From Chrysochromulina tobinii (taxonomy: Eukaryota > Haptophyta > Prymnesiales > Chrysochromulinaceae): a stretch of 63,255 nt of DNA. The notes under the pieces were generated by a model, which was given only the letters and a program-made list of their open reading frames with translations, did not search any database and was not told the origin of the DNA. Shown here one piece after another: positions 18,875-28,500 of this stretch; the stretch's first letter is position 1, and each line of letters starts with the position of its first letter. The stretch spans positions 1 through 63,255 of the forward strand of contig JWZX01003271.1 in the NCBI GenBank assembly GCA_001275005.1. Reading direction: 5' to 3'. Both the position numbers and the translations under genes were made by a program.

Positions 18875-20242
18875 ATGCAAACATCCGACGCAACGCGCAT
18901 CCTCGTGGGTGAACTTTTGAAGTACGAAGCTGCTGCGACCGCCAACCTGCAGGAGCAGAGGCGGCAAGCTGCTGGGGTGCTCGCTGACCTACCGGAGCTC
19001 GCAACGCGCTTCGAAACGCAAGCGTCGGCGATCAGCATCAACGCAGCGTTCCTCCGCTCGATCGTCTCTGAGATGGGCCTCGTCGGCGACGTCGCGAGCG
19101 CTGAGCTCGACAGCCTCGGCGTGGTCGAGCTCACAGTGGACGGCATGTTGAAGCAGCTCGTACGCGAGTGGACGGATGCAGGCGCCGCCGAGAGGGAGCA
19201 ATGCCTCGGCTTCGTGCTCTCCTCTCTCGAGCGGCACGTGCCCATCAGCGGCGGCAGCCCTCCGCAGGTTGTCATTCCAGGCGCGGGCCTCGGGCGGCTC
19301 GTGTGGGAGGTGGCGATGCGCGGCTATGCCGCCGTCGGCATCGAGCGCGCGATGAGCATGATGCTGTGCGGATCCTATGTTATCAACCATCTGCTCAGCC
19401 ATGAACGCACCGGGCGCATCCAGCCGTACGCTGCGGTGGGCTCTGGCCCGTGTAACGTCGAGTCGGCGGCGAACGTCGGGCGTGAGTTCTGCGTACCCGA
19501 CGCTGACGCAGCCAAACGCTTCGCGTCCGCCACGGCAGAAGCGGACGCGACAGCCGGGCTGCAGCATCCTCACGAGCGGCTGCAGGTGATTACGGGCGAC
19601 TTCCGTGCCGTTGCCCGAGCGAGCGGCCCGTGCGCCGACGCGGTCCTCACTACCTTCCTGGTGGATGCGTGCGGTGACGTGGTGGGAGCACTCGAGACGG
19701 TGCATGCGCAGCTGAAGCCCGGTGGCGTGTGGATCAACCTGGGCCCCCTTGAGTATGAGGGGACCGCGGGCTACCATGCGAGCCGCAAGCTGCGCCTCTG
19801 TGCCGACGAGCTGGTGCAGGTGAGGATCCCATGGCCTCCTTCCACCGTCCCTCGCAACGGCCCTCCACCGCCCGCCTGTCACTCGTCACTGGCCGACCCC
19901 CCGATGACCCCTGATGACCCCGTGCGGCAGCTCGTGCGCCAGCGCGGCTTCGAAATACTCGAGACGCGCAAGGGCGTCCGATGCGACTACACGCAGGATC
20001 AGTTCTCCATGCTCCAGAGCCACTTCAATTGCCTCTTCATCGTCGCGCGCAAGCACATCGGGGCTGCAACGCCGGCGGGGGCACCACCCGAGCCACCTGG
20101 GGCCGGGCGCGCCCGAGAGCAAATGTGCGCGGCGGCGGCGCGACCCTTGCACGCCTCTCCCGGGAACCTCCAGAATCTCCCAGGAACTTATGAGAATCAG
20201 ATCGAAAGGCCTCTGAGCCATGATGATCGATCCCTTCACTAA
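18875..20242 (+). CDS. CARNMT1: Carnosine N-methyltransferase-like protein (N2227 family)
   Basis: The start is placed at the ATG at 18,875 (MQTSDATRIL), which begins the helical N-terminal region; the upstream in-frame stretch has atypical composition. The family motif VVIPGAGLGRLVWEVAMRGY is the SAM site. It is followed by LCGSYVINHLL, a DFRAVARA segment after TG, TTFLVDACGDVVGALETV and the signature LKPGGVWINLGPLEYE. Members methylate carnosine or related His-containing peptides. The frame contains a likely 111-base in-frame intron (19,820-19,930); removing it restores DELVQ-LVRQRGFEILE, as expected for the family. The last 60 residues are Pro/Ala-rich and may be mis-spliced. It lies downstream of PRMT7 on the same strand, so two unrelated methyltransferases sit in tandem. 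The substrate in algae is unknown. Confidence 0.82.
   Translation: MQTSDATRILVGELLKYEAAATANLQEQRRQAAGVLADLPELATRFETQASAISINAAFLRSIVSEMGLVGDVASAELDSLGVVELTVDGMLKQLVREWTDAGAAEREQCLGFVLSSLERHVPISGGSPPQVVIPGAGLGRLVWEVAMRGYAAVGIERAMSMMLCGSYVINHLLSHERTGRIQPYAAVGSGPCNVESAANVGREFCVPDADAAKRFASATAEADATAGLQHPHERLQVITGDFRAVARASGPCADAVLTTFLVDACGDVVGALETVHAQLKPGGVWINLGPLEYEGTAGYHASRKLRLCADELVQVRIPWPPSTVPRNGPPPPACHSSLADPPMTPDDPVRQLVRQRGFEILETRKGVRCDYTQDQFSMLQSHFNCLFIVARKHIGAATPAGAPPEPPGAGRAREQMCAAAARPLHASPGNLQNLPGTYENQIERPLSHDDRSLH
19820..19930 (+). other. Probable 111-base in-frame intron in the carnosine N-methyltransferase-like gene
   Basis: Donor GTGCAG|GTGAGG and acceptor GTGCGGCAG|CTC bracket 37 codons that encode a Pro-rich stretch absent from the family. 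Its length is a multiple of three and it has no stop, so it is silent in a plain frame search. Confidence 0.7.
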
Positions 20243-20753
20243 CCACCCATCCTTGAACCGTCTGCTCAGTCTCACACCCCCTTCCCACACGCTTGTCGAT
20301 TGCGACCCAGCGCGCAGGCCGAAAGCTAAGGGCAAGTCACATGGCAAGAAGCCACAGGGCAGGTAGCCCTAGCGGAGGCCGGTATCACGAAACTACCGTT
20401 TACTGTACGTGGTAAATTACACGTCACGGTGAGGAACATGGGAAATTCGCGTCTCGTGTGTGGCTCAGTTCTCTAAACTTTGAGGCTAATAGCCTGAGGC
20501 CGTTATGTTCAAGTCAAGTCAATAATTCCGCGTCGAATCCGGCGGCTCGAGTGCTCGACTCTCCCAGCGTACGAACTTTCAACTTAGCGATCGAGGATTA
20601 GTATACCGTACATAAAAATTTCATAGGGTCAAGGCCGCCGCCTCCGCCACCTTTTGGCCGCCTCCGCTCCCATATGGGCGGGCCGTCCGCAGCACGGACG
20701 CCCGTTCTCCGCCGCTGGTGCATTCGCCTCGCCGCCTCCAGCTCCACCATTAT
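20243..20753. other. Intergenic region between convergent genes
   Basis: Lies between the 3' ends of the methyltransferase and pseudokinase genes. It holds an A/T-richer segment near 20,460-20,630 with no coding signal, then Pro-codon-like C-rich DNA that is antisense to the next gene's tail. Nothing else is seen. Confidence 0.4.
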
Positions 20754-23477
20754 CTACCCCTTTTCAGCCTCCTTCGCCGCCTTCTCCTCCTTCGCCGCCT
20801 TCTCCGCCTTCTCCGCCGCCTTCGCCTTCTCCGCCTTCGCCTTCTCCGCCACCTTCTGGGCCATCTCAGCCCCCCGCGGCGAGAGGGGCGGCGCGATCAC
20901 GCGCGGCGGCGGCCGACGCGGCGCCGGCGTGGCGAGGCGCGCGAGACGGAGCGCCTCGGCGACTAACCGCTTACCCACCGCCTCATGCACGAGGCGTGAG
21001 AAGTAGGTGCTTAGCATGGAGTCCACTCGTGCATCAGCCTCCGGCGTGAAATCGCCAGGCCTTGAGGCATTGCGCGCGGCGCGCCGCCCGGCGGTGTATT
21101 GGCGCCATGCCTCGAGCACCGCCCGGTGCGTGTGGGTGCGCCAACGCTCCACGACAGCCTGGAGGCTGGGTGGCTCGTGGGCACGCGGCGGAGGCAGCCA
21201 GGGAGCGGGCAGCGATCGTCCATAGAGCCTCACCCAGTCCACCCCTTCGAAGAAGGCGGCATCGCGTATGCTGGGAGCCAACGGTCGTCGTGAGGGCGAT
21301 CGCTGCAGCAAGCTGTGAATGAGCTCCCTCGCAGCGGCCGATGCATGCTCCGGACTGACCGTGACCAAAGGCTGCGAGAGTACATTCTCAATCGTCGCCT
21401 CGACGCGCCTCTCAATCGCTCCGCTCCGCGAGGCCGCCGCAGCCGCCGTGTGCATGGCCCGCTGCTCCGCCTCAAAGTCCTCTGGCGCCATACGCCTCGC
21501 ACCCATCGCGTCGAATCGTTGAGTTTCGTCAAGCCGGAGGGCGGATTCGAAGGTGAAGGGAGGAGCCCCATGAAGCAGTTCGAAGAGGACGACGCCCATC
21601 GCCCACACATCCACCCGACCGTCGTGCCCGCACCGCAGAAGCATCTCGGGCGCCATGTACTCGGGCGAGCCGCACAAGGTGTACGTGCGCTCCCGCCCGC
21701 TCGGCCGCCCGAGCACTGACGCGAAGTCACTTCCACCCAGCTTGGCGTATCCCTGCATGTCGATGAGCAGGGCCTCTGGGCGAAGGTCGCGATGGGCAAT
21801 GCCGTGCAGCGAGAGATGCTCGAGGGCAAGCACGGCACACGCGGCGTGGAACTGCGCCGCATACTCGGGCATGCCGCCGCCGCCCGAGACGGCGCGTGCC
21901 GGGTCCCTCATGTCCATTCCGGATCGTTGACCTTCGGGCCGCTCACCATCAGGCCCTTTGCGTGCTCGACTCATCGCGCTGAGCACCGTCCGCAGCGTGC
22001 CACAGGGCACGTGCTCCGAGAAAATGTAGAGACGCTCCCGATCAAAGTGGGCCCCGGCGAGCGCGACCACATTGGGATGGCGGCATGCGCCTAGGGATCG
22101 AATCTCCGCGAGGGCATGGGCCATTTGGGAGGAGGTGCGCAGGGCTGAGCGCGGCTTGATCTTGAGAGCCAGCGTCGCGCCGCCAGAGGGGAGCGAGGAA
22201 CGCGCGCCGTTTGCCCCACCCGCTCCCCTCTCATCATCCTCCTCCAGATAGTAGGGATGATTGTCATCATCTGTAATCAGGCCCGTAGCACGCCGCACGC
22301 GAACCTCCGCCTCGAGAAACGCGGCGCCGCTGCCAGCGCCAGCGCCAGCGCCATCGACGCCACGCGGCGCTCGCGCCTTTAAGAGAGTCATTCCCTCGAG
22401 GTGACCGATGACGCGCATCCTCGCAGCCAGCCGCTCCGTACCGGTACCGCTCGATGGGCGCACACGCGGTACGACGCGCGCCGTCGCCGCCAGTGGCCAG
22501 TCCCGCTCCGCACGCTGCGGCATCAGCTTCCACAGGCGCACCTGAGGGCTTTGAGGCTGGTCCGGCGGCACCGGAGGCTGGTCCTGCGGCATCGGGTGCT
22601 GCTGCTGCTGCGGTGTCGATGGCGGCGGCTGCGACGAGTGCTGCGCCATCGCGTGTGGCATGGCGTGAGGCTTGAAGAGCGCGGCGAGCAGATCCGCACG
22701 TCGCACGAACCAGAGCGATGCCCCCGCGAAGGGCGCCGTCTCCGAGGTAGCTCTCGGCTCGAGGGAAGGCGCCCACACGCTCACGCTCTCGGGCCGCGCG
22801 CAGTCCCATAGCAAGCCGAGGAGACCGAAGGTGTCGCCCGGACCGTACTCGGCTACCACGGCTACCTCGGAGCGCGGCGCGGCGGTCGCGGCGGCTAGAC
22901 TCGGAACCGCAGTCGATGCGGTTGCCTCCGCGCTATTGCCCGCCGCCGCCGTCCACGTCGCCTGCAGCCGACCCTCGTGGACGATGAAGAGGTCGCCCGC
23001 GCCTCGAGAGCTCCGCTCCCCCTGAGTGACCACGTGGCTGCGGGGCGGGTACCACTCGTGCCGCAGCGAGATCAACAAGGTTTTCCACTGATTCTCGTCC
23101 AGGTGCGTGAGCAACGAGCAACGCCGCAAGGCACCAATGACCACGTCCGGTGGTGGCTGTGGGCGATGGTGGCCACGCTGAGGCTCGTACGCGCTGGCGT
23201 CGGCCTCGTCGTAGGTGCTCGACGGCAAGCACAGCGACTGCGGCTCTGCAAAAACTCGGGCTGTCCCTCGCCAGGGCAGCGCTGCCATCTTCACGGCCGT
23301 CACTGGCTTTTGCCGCCGCTGCTCAAGCTGCTGCTGCTTCTGCTGCTTCTGCCTCTTCGGCTCGAGAGGCGCCACATGGATGCGCCCGAGCGGCACATGG
23401 GTAGTGGGCACCCCTCCGACCTCTTCGTAGACACCCTGCCAGTAGGCCAGCGGCGGATCAGCCAGGCTCGTCGACAT
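20754..23477 (-). CDS. Cyclic-nucleotide-domain/AGC-kinase fusion, predicted pseudokinase
   Basis: 907 residues, ATG at 23,477. Residues about 108-270 form a cyclic nucleotide-binding fold (VVTQGE, FIVHEGRL, then YGPGDTFGLLGLL). The phosphate cassette lacks the usual Glu and Arg: it reads FGLLGLLWDCARPESV instead of FGExAL..PRxA. A PKG/PKA-like kinase domain follows. A beta-3 lysine (LALKIK) and an alpha-C glutamate (AEIRSL) are present, but no glycine-rich loop is evident. The catalytic loop reads HRDLRPEALL (562-571), with Ala569 where the metal-binding Asn should be. DFG is replaced by Gly582-Ser583-Asp584. SPEYMAPE and DVWAMGVVLFELLHG are kept. The C-terminus is a Lys/Ala/Glu helix. I infer a scaffolding or allosteric role without normal catalysis. 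It is divergent with HOP2. Confidence 0.85.
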   Translation of the reverse strand: MSTSLADPPLAYWQGVYEEVGGVPTTHVPLGRIHVAPLEPKRQKQQKQQQLEQRRQKPVTAVKMAALPWRGTARVFAEPQSLCLPSSTYDEADASAYEPQRGHHRPQPPPDVVIGALRRCSLLTHLDENQWKTLLISLRHEWYPPRSHVVTQGERSSRGAGDLFIVHEGRLQATWTAAAGNSAEATASTAVPSLAAATAAPRSEVAVVAEYGPGDTFGLLGLLWDCARPESVSVWAPSLEPRATSETAPFAGASLWFVRRADLLAALFKPHAMPHAMAQHSSQPPPSTPQQQQHPMPQDQPPVPPDQPQSPQVRLWKLMPQRAERDWPLAATARVVPRVRPSSGTGTERLAARMRVIGHLEGMTLLKARAPRGVDGAGAGAGSGAAFLEAEVRVRRATGLITDDDNHPYYLEEDDERGAGGANGARSSLPSGGATLALKIKPRSALRTSSQMAHALAEIRSLGACRHPNVVALAGAHFDRERLYIFSEHVPCGTLRTVLSAMSRARKGPDGERPEGQRSGMDMRDPARAVSGGGGMPEYAAQFHAACAVLALEHLSLHGIAHRDLRPEALLIDMQGYAKLGGSDFASVLGRPSGRERTYTLCGSPEYMAPEMLLRCGHDGRVDVWAMGVVLFELLHGAPPFTFESALRLDETQRFDAMGARRMAPEDFEAEQRAMHTAAAAASRSGAIERRVEATIENVLSQPLVTVSPEHASAAARELIHSLLQRSPSRRPLAPSIRDAAFFEGVDWVRLYGRSLPAPWLPPPRAHEPPSLQAVVERWRTHTHRAVLEAWRQYTAGRRAARNASRPGDFTPEADARVDSMLSTYFSRLVHEAVGKRLVAEALRLARLATPAPRRPPPRVIAPPLSPRGAEMAQKVAEKAKAEKAKAAEKAEKAAKEEKAAKEAEKG

Positions 23478-23508
23478 GATGGGCCCCTTTCTAACCGTCC
23501 ATGTGAAA

Positions 23509-23542
23509 CTGGGTGTCGAATTCTAAACATGGCTGTGAAACA
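23509..23542 (-). promoter_or_regulatory. Motif shared with the TBC gene upstream region
   Basis: This stretch, 32-65 bases upstream of the pseudokinase ATG, is repeated with one inserted base at 51,307-51,341, upstream of the TBC gene. Core on the plus strand: GGTGTCGAATTCTAAACAT followed by GGCTGTGAAACA. Both genes are on the minus strand with the motif in the same orientation. It could be a promoter or 5' UTR element. Confidence 0.5.
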
Positions 23543-23649
23543 TGGTCCTAAGGTCTGCGCGCGGGCGCGGCGCGGCGCGACTCTCGATCATCTTCACGGC
23601 CTCGAGATGATCCTCTTCACTGTGAGTTTCCCCGCCAAAGTGACCGGGC

Positions 23650-25074
23650 ATGTCGCGCCCGCAGCGCGCCGCCGCTGCCAAGGGTGTGGCCGCGCGCATC
23701 GACGGGGGAAACGACGACGACGACGACGACGACGACGATGTCATGCAAGTGCCCTCGCCCATCGACAAGGACGACGATGGGGACGCGTCCGTCGGCGGCT
23801 CGGAGGACGACGACGACGATGAAGATGACGTGGAGGATGAGGCGAGCGCGGATGAGGCGGCAGGCTCGGACGACGACGATGCGTTCGCGAGTAAGCCGCC
23901 GCCCCAAAAGACGGCGTCGGCCAAGGCGCGCAAGGCGCCGTCCGCGGAGGCGCCGCCCGCCAAGAAGGCCAAGGTCGCTGGCAAGGGCAAGGAGGCGCCG
24001 CAGCCCAAGAAGGCGAGCGTGCTCAAGACGGTGCCCCTCAACGACCCCGCGTGCGCGCCCAAGGCAAGCCTCGCCAGCTCCTCCGCGTCGTCCTTGGCGC
24101 CTCCGCCGGCCGCCAAGCCGGCGGCGGCCAAGAAGGCGGCCAAGGCGGCGCCGTCGACAGCGGCAGCAGATGAGGACGACGGGGGTGACTTCGACGCGCC
24201 CGCGCCCAAGAAGGCGCCCGCGAAGCCTACCGCGGCCGCGGAGGCGCTCGAGCCGGACAAGGCGCCAGCTGCCAAACTTGCCGCCCCGGCTGCCAAGCCC
24301 ACCGCCCCAGCTGCCAAGCCCGCGCCCTCGGGCAAGGCACCAGCGTCGGGTCCGTCCAAGGCGCCGGCGGCGAGCGCGCCCGCGCCCTCGGCCACTGGCG
24401 ACCCGGTGCTCGACTTTCTGCGCCAGGCGTGCGCGCCGATGACGGCCCAGGCGATCGCCGATCACTTCCACGGCGGCTTGTCCAAGGGAGAGGCAGAGCG
24501 ACGGTGCGCGGAGCTTGCGGCGGCCGGGCAGGCGGATACTCGCGAGAGCGCGAAGATCAAGCTGTACTGGGCGACGCAGAAGGGGGCGGCCGTGCTGTCC
24601 GAGAAGGAGGCGGCCGATCTCGAGCGCCAGATCGCCGATGCCAAGGCGCAGGCCCTCGCCCGCCAGGCCGAGGTGAGCAAGCTCGCGCAGGCACTCAAGG
24701 TGCTGCAGCAGGCGCGCTCACTCTCCGAGGTGAAGGCCGAGATAGCGAGCGCGCGCGCCGCGTGCCAGGCGGCCGAGGAAGAGCTCGGGGCGCTCAAGAA
24801 GGCGCTCGGAGCGGGCGCGCCCATGAGCGAGGCCGAAGAGGCCACGGTCCTCAAGGAGTATGTCCGGCTGCGCAAGCTGTATCTGGACCGGCGGCGGGCG
24901 GCGCTCGAGGTTCTGGAGCAGATGGGCGAGGCACAGGGAGTGACGACCAAGAAGCTCATGGACGACCTCGGGCTCGAGCGCGACGAGGAGTACGGGTGCG
25001 ATCCGAAGGCGTTCCCCGTCCTCACCAACGCGCCTGTCGCGCCGCGTGCGAGCTTCGGCAAGGGCCGCGTCTGA
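23650..25074 (+). CDS. HOP2: Homologous-pairing protein 2 (HOP2/TBPIP family) with long disordered N-terminal extension
   Basis: 474 residues, ATG at 23,650. The last about 225 residues match HOP2. They hold a winged helix (LDFLRQACAPMTAQAIADHF...KIKLYWATQ), a coiled coil (about 315-400), and the C-terminal segment LYLDRRRAALEVLEQM...KKLMDDLGLERDEEY, equivalent to the RKR...GIETDEDY end of animal and plant HOP2. HOP2 acts with MND1 to stimulate DMC1/RAD51 strand invasion in meiosis. The first about 245 residues are unlike any HOP2: an acidic run of aspartates (about 20-35), further acidic blocks, then Lys/Ala/Pro-rich repeats resembling histone-H1-type tails. The usual length is about 215-230 residues. 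Nuclear action is expected. The gene suggests the organism has or had a sexual cycle. Confidence 0.85.
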   Translation: MSRPQRAAAAKGVAARIDGGNDDDDDDDDDVMQVPSPIDKDDDGDASVGGSEDDDDDEDDVEDEASADEAAGSDDDDAFASKPPPQKTASAKARKAPSAEAPPAKKAKVAGKGKEAPQPKKASVLKTVPLNDPACAPKASLASSSASSLAPPPAAKPAAAKKAAKAAPSTAAADEDDGGDFDAPAPKKAPAKPTAAAEALEPDKAPAAKLAAPAAKPTAPAAKPAPSGKAPASGPSKAPAASAPAPSATGDPVLDFLRQACAPMTAQAIADHFHGGLSKGEAERRCAELAAAGQADTRESAKIKLYWATQKGAAVLSEKEAADLERQIADAKAQALARQAEVSKLAQALKVLQQARSLSEVKAEIASARAACQAAEEELGALKKALGAGAPMSEAEEATVLKEYVRLRKLYLDRRRAALEVLEQMGEAQGVTTKKLMDDLGLERDEEYGCDPKAFPVLTNAPVAPRASFGKGRV

Positions 25075-25539
25075 GAGGCCTCTGAGCGGCCGAGCGACGC
25101 GAGTGAGAGGACGTCGACCTCGTCGTCACAGCGTCCCCCAGGTACATGAACGCGCGGCGAGGGCGGGCCCACGGACGCTCCGGAAAGGATTGATGGCTCA
25201 ACCAGCCTGGTGAAGGTGTGCACTGTCGGGAGCGACAACTCTGTCCCGGTGTGAGGTCTGATGATTTACAGATTTACGTGCAAAACGGTCGTTACCGGGC
25301 CGGTTATCCGATCGAGCCACGCGATCTGCCGAAGGACGACGTTTCACGAGTCGCTCATATGGGGATTCAGCGCCATATGCGCGGGAGGTATTATTCGATG
25401 CGATGGTCTCGCCGTTGCTCCATGCCTCGCTCCGACTCCTCTCTCTCTCCGGGGCTCCCGGCCATTCCACATTGCCACGGGCTGCCCTCCGCCGAGATCA
25501 GCTGAGCAATCTAGAGCTATTTCCCCCGAACCCCCTTGA
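25075..25539. other. Intergenic region between convergent genes
   Basis: Lies between the 3' ends of HOP2 and the nine-exon gene. No coding or repeat signal was found. Confidence 0.4.
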
Positions 25540-28500
25540 TTACGATGCGCGGTGTAGTGCAGTAAAAGCGAACGCCTCCTTCTTGTCGAGAGTGAGGTTG
25601 GTCTGTTGGCTCACGTCGAACTTGGACACGCGCGCCTTAATCGTACGCAGGATCAGGCTCAGCAGGTGGTGGAGGCACCTGAACGCAGCCAATCATAGCA
25701 ATCAACCGCAGTCAACGGCGCTCGATGGCAAGCGATGCCACACTCAGTGACAGTCCCCCCTTGCAGGTAACCCTGCAGGCGGCAACGCGGCGTCTCGCAC
25801 CGGTGTACGGGTTGGCGCGGTGGCTCTTCCCAAGTAGCAGGGTGCGCGAGGAGCCATTTCGTGTGCTCGGCCCGATTCTCCTTGAGGTTCATCATGAATA
25901 TTCCCGCATCGAGGGCGCCCGCCTCGGCGATCTCTTCATCAGTCGGCAGGGACTGCGTGCAAATTTCCCCCGATCAGTCTCCATCAGTTGGATCCAATCA
26001 GTCTCCATCAGCAACCGTCCGAGGTGTACCAAGGCCAGTCGCACGCGTTCATGAGGGTTCATGGGGGCAACGTGCACGAGTGCCTAACCTTGACACTGCA
26101 TGCATCGCAATAGCATCGCAATCAGCCGCACTCAGACCCGATTTAGTCGCACCTTCATGAGGGCAACGTGCACGAGTGCTTCACAAAAGTCCTCAAATGA
26201 GAGGTTCTCAAGCTTGGTCTTGGACTGCTTGCCCGCGCTCTCGTCGATGACACGCATGCGACTCCATGCGAACGCGAGGGCGGCCTCGCGCGCCTGCGTC
26301 GTGGTGGGCGGTCAGCTGGCGGTTAGCGTCGTGGTGGGCGGTCAGCTGGCGGTTAGCGTCGTGATGGGCGGTCAGCTGGCGGTTAGGGCGTCGTGGTGGG
26401 CGGTCAGCTGGCGGTTAGGGGAGGCATCTGTGCGCGATCTAGTTGTTCGGTAATCAGTGGCCATCATCTATCTATGGCTATCAGTGGCCATCATCTATCT
26501 ATGGCTATCAGTGGCCATCAGTGGCCATCAGCGGCGGCGCGCGCACACACCGTGAACTCCTGATCAATGAAATCGAGGTCTTTCATCAGCTGCATCCACT
26601 CGTCGGACGAAAGGACTGTCGCCAGCTGCCGATTCGCGAAGTCGACACCCTCTGCGAGCGAATATGTCTCGAAGAGCGCCTGCGATGATGCGATCGAGCA
26701 ATCGCACGTCATCAGAGGCCATCAGACGTCATCAGAGGTCATCAGAGGCAATCATAGGTCATCAGAGCACAGAGGCAATCAGAGGTCATCAGAGGCAATT
26801 GCACGTCAGCAGAGGCCATCAGAGGCCATGCATCAGGCAGGAGCAGACAAGGCCGCCCCGAATGATCACCTTGAGCGACTCGAAGTGTTCGAGCAGCACG
26901 GCATCTGTTGCCTCCGAGTAGCAGTTCGCCATACGGAAGTCATTCGCATCAAAGCTTGAAGAGCTGCCGAGCAGTGCCTCAACCTTGGACGTGAACATGT
27001 GCTCGACGGCGCGAGATACCTCCGAGATCTGCTTCGAGAGCACGTACTTGAGGATGGCGATGCGCACGAGGCACTGCAGCCACTCGCACCTGCGATCCGA
27101 GGCCATCCGAGAGGCAATCAGAACCTTATCAGAGCCTACTCAGAACCCAACCGGAGCTAACCAAAAGGCCCATCAGAGGCCCCTTTGGACGACTTGGAGC
27201 GATTGGAGAACGAGTTGGGGCTAAGTTGGGCCCAGTTGAGGCTCAGTTGGGGCTGCCATGGGGCTTCCAGTGCCACGCACCGGTTGAGCGCAAGCTTGTC
27301 ATCGTCGACAGCCGCGCCCGTGTTCAAAGAGCCCAGCTCGCCGCCCACGAGTGCCAGGTCCACCTGAGCCTTGCCCACTCGCTTGGCAGTCTCGGGGGTG
27401 TTGACCATCAGAAAGACCTGCAGGTAGAGAGGAGGGGGGGGTAGGAGAGACGAAGGGGGGGTGGCAGATCCCTCGAAGCAAGAGCGACGGGTTCAGGCCA
27501 ATGTAAGGCCAATGTAAGGCCAATGTCAGGCCAATGGGTCCATCCGTGGCAATGTAAGGCCAATGGGTCCATCCGTGGCAATGTAAGGCCAATGGGTCCA
27601 TCCGTGGCAATGTAAGGCCAATGGGTCCATCCGTGGCAATGTCAGGCCAATGGGTCCATCCGTGGCAATGGAAAAGCAATGAGCGGCTGAGTGAGCGGCT
27701 GAGTGAGCGGCTGAGTGAGCGGCTGAGTCAGTGGGCTGAGTGAGCGGCCAGCTCACCTGGTCTAGGTGAGCCTTTTGGCAGAATTTGGACTTGGAGTCGG
27801 ATAGCTCGCAATCCTCGACAAAGCGTTTGAATGCGATTGCACTCATATGGCTTATCTGCGATCATGATCGAGAGAGAGACAGGGGGCGCATCATGATCGA
27901 GAGAGAGACAGGGGGCGCGTCATTAGCTAGTAAACAGGTGTTCCACTGCCAACCCCCCTCACCAACGCGGCGCGAATCGTCGCGCAATCGGTGGCAATCG
28001 GTGGCAATCAAGTGCAATCGGGAGCAATCAAGTGCAATCGGGTGCAATGTCCAGTGAGTGTACAGTGAGGGGCCCTCACCGTAGTGGCACTGATGATCGA
28101 ATACGCGTCGAAGGTGCGATAGATGGTCGCGTGATGCTTCCAAAGCACCTCGCCAATCTCGGCGATCTCGGAGGATTGCGAGATCTTACGAGCCGCGGCC
28201 TCTTCTGCCTTCACACGCCGCCGCTCTGCCAAGAGCTCGTCGAGGAGCGCGTCGTCCCGGGCGCCGTTCCCTGCCTCGTCGTCCGCGGCACCCTCCCCTG
28301 CCTCCATCTCAGATCGCCTCTCCGCCTTCTCTTCGTCCTTGCTCTCGCCACTGCCATGCTTGAGAATGTACGCCGCCAGTCCGTGCGACCGGAGCGCTCG
28401 AGACCAATCGAGTGCAAATGCCTTGCGGTACGTCTCCTCGGTGTCCAGGAACGAACCGCTGTCAGCCCAGGCGGCACGCGCCTTCCAAGCACTCTCCTCG

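Noticed and set aside
27495-27730. Regularly spaced repeats that might look like a CRISPR array
   Set aside because: Units are head-to-tail with no unique spacers and lie in a spliceosomal intron of a eukaryotic gene.
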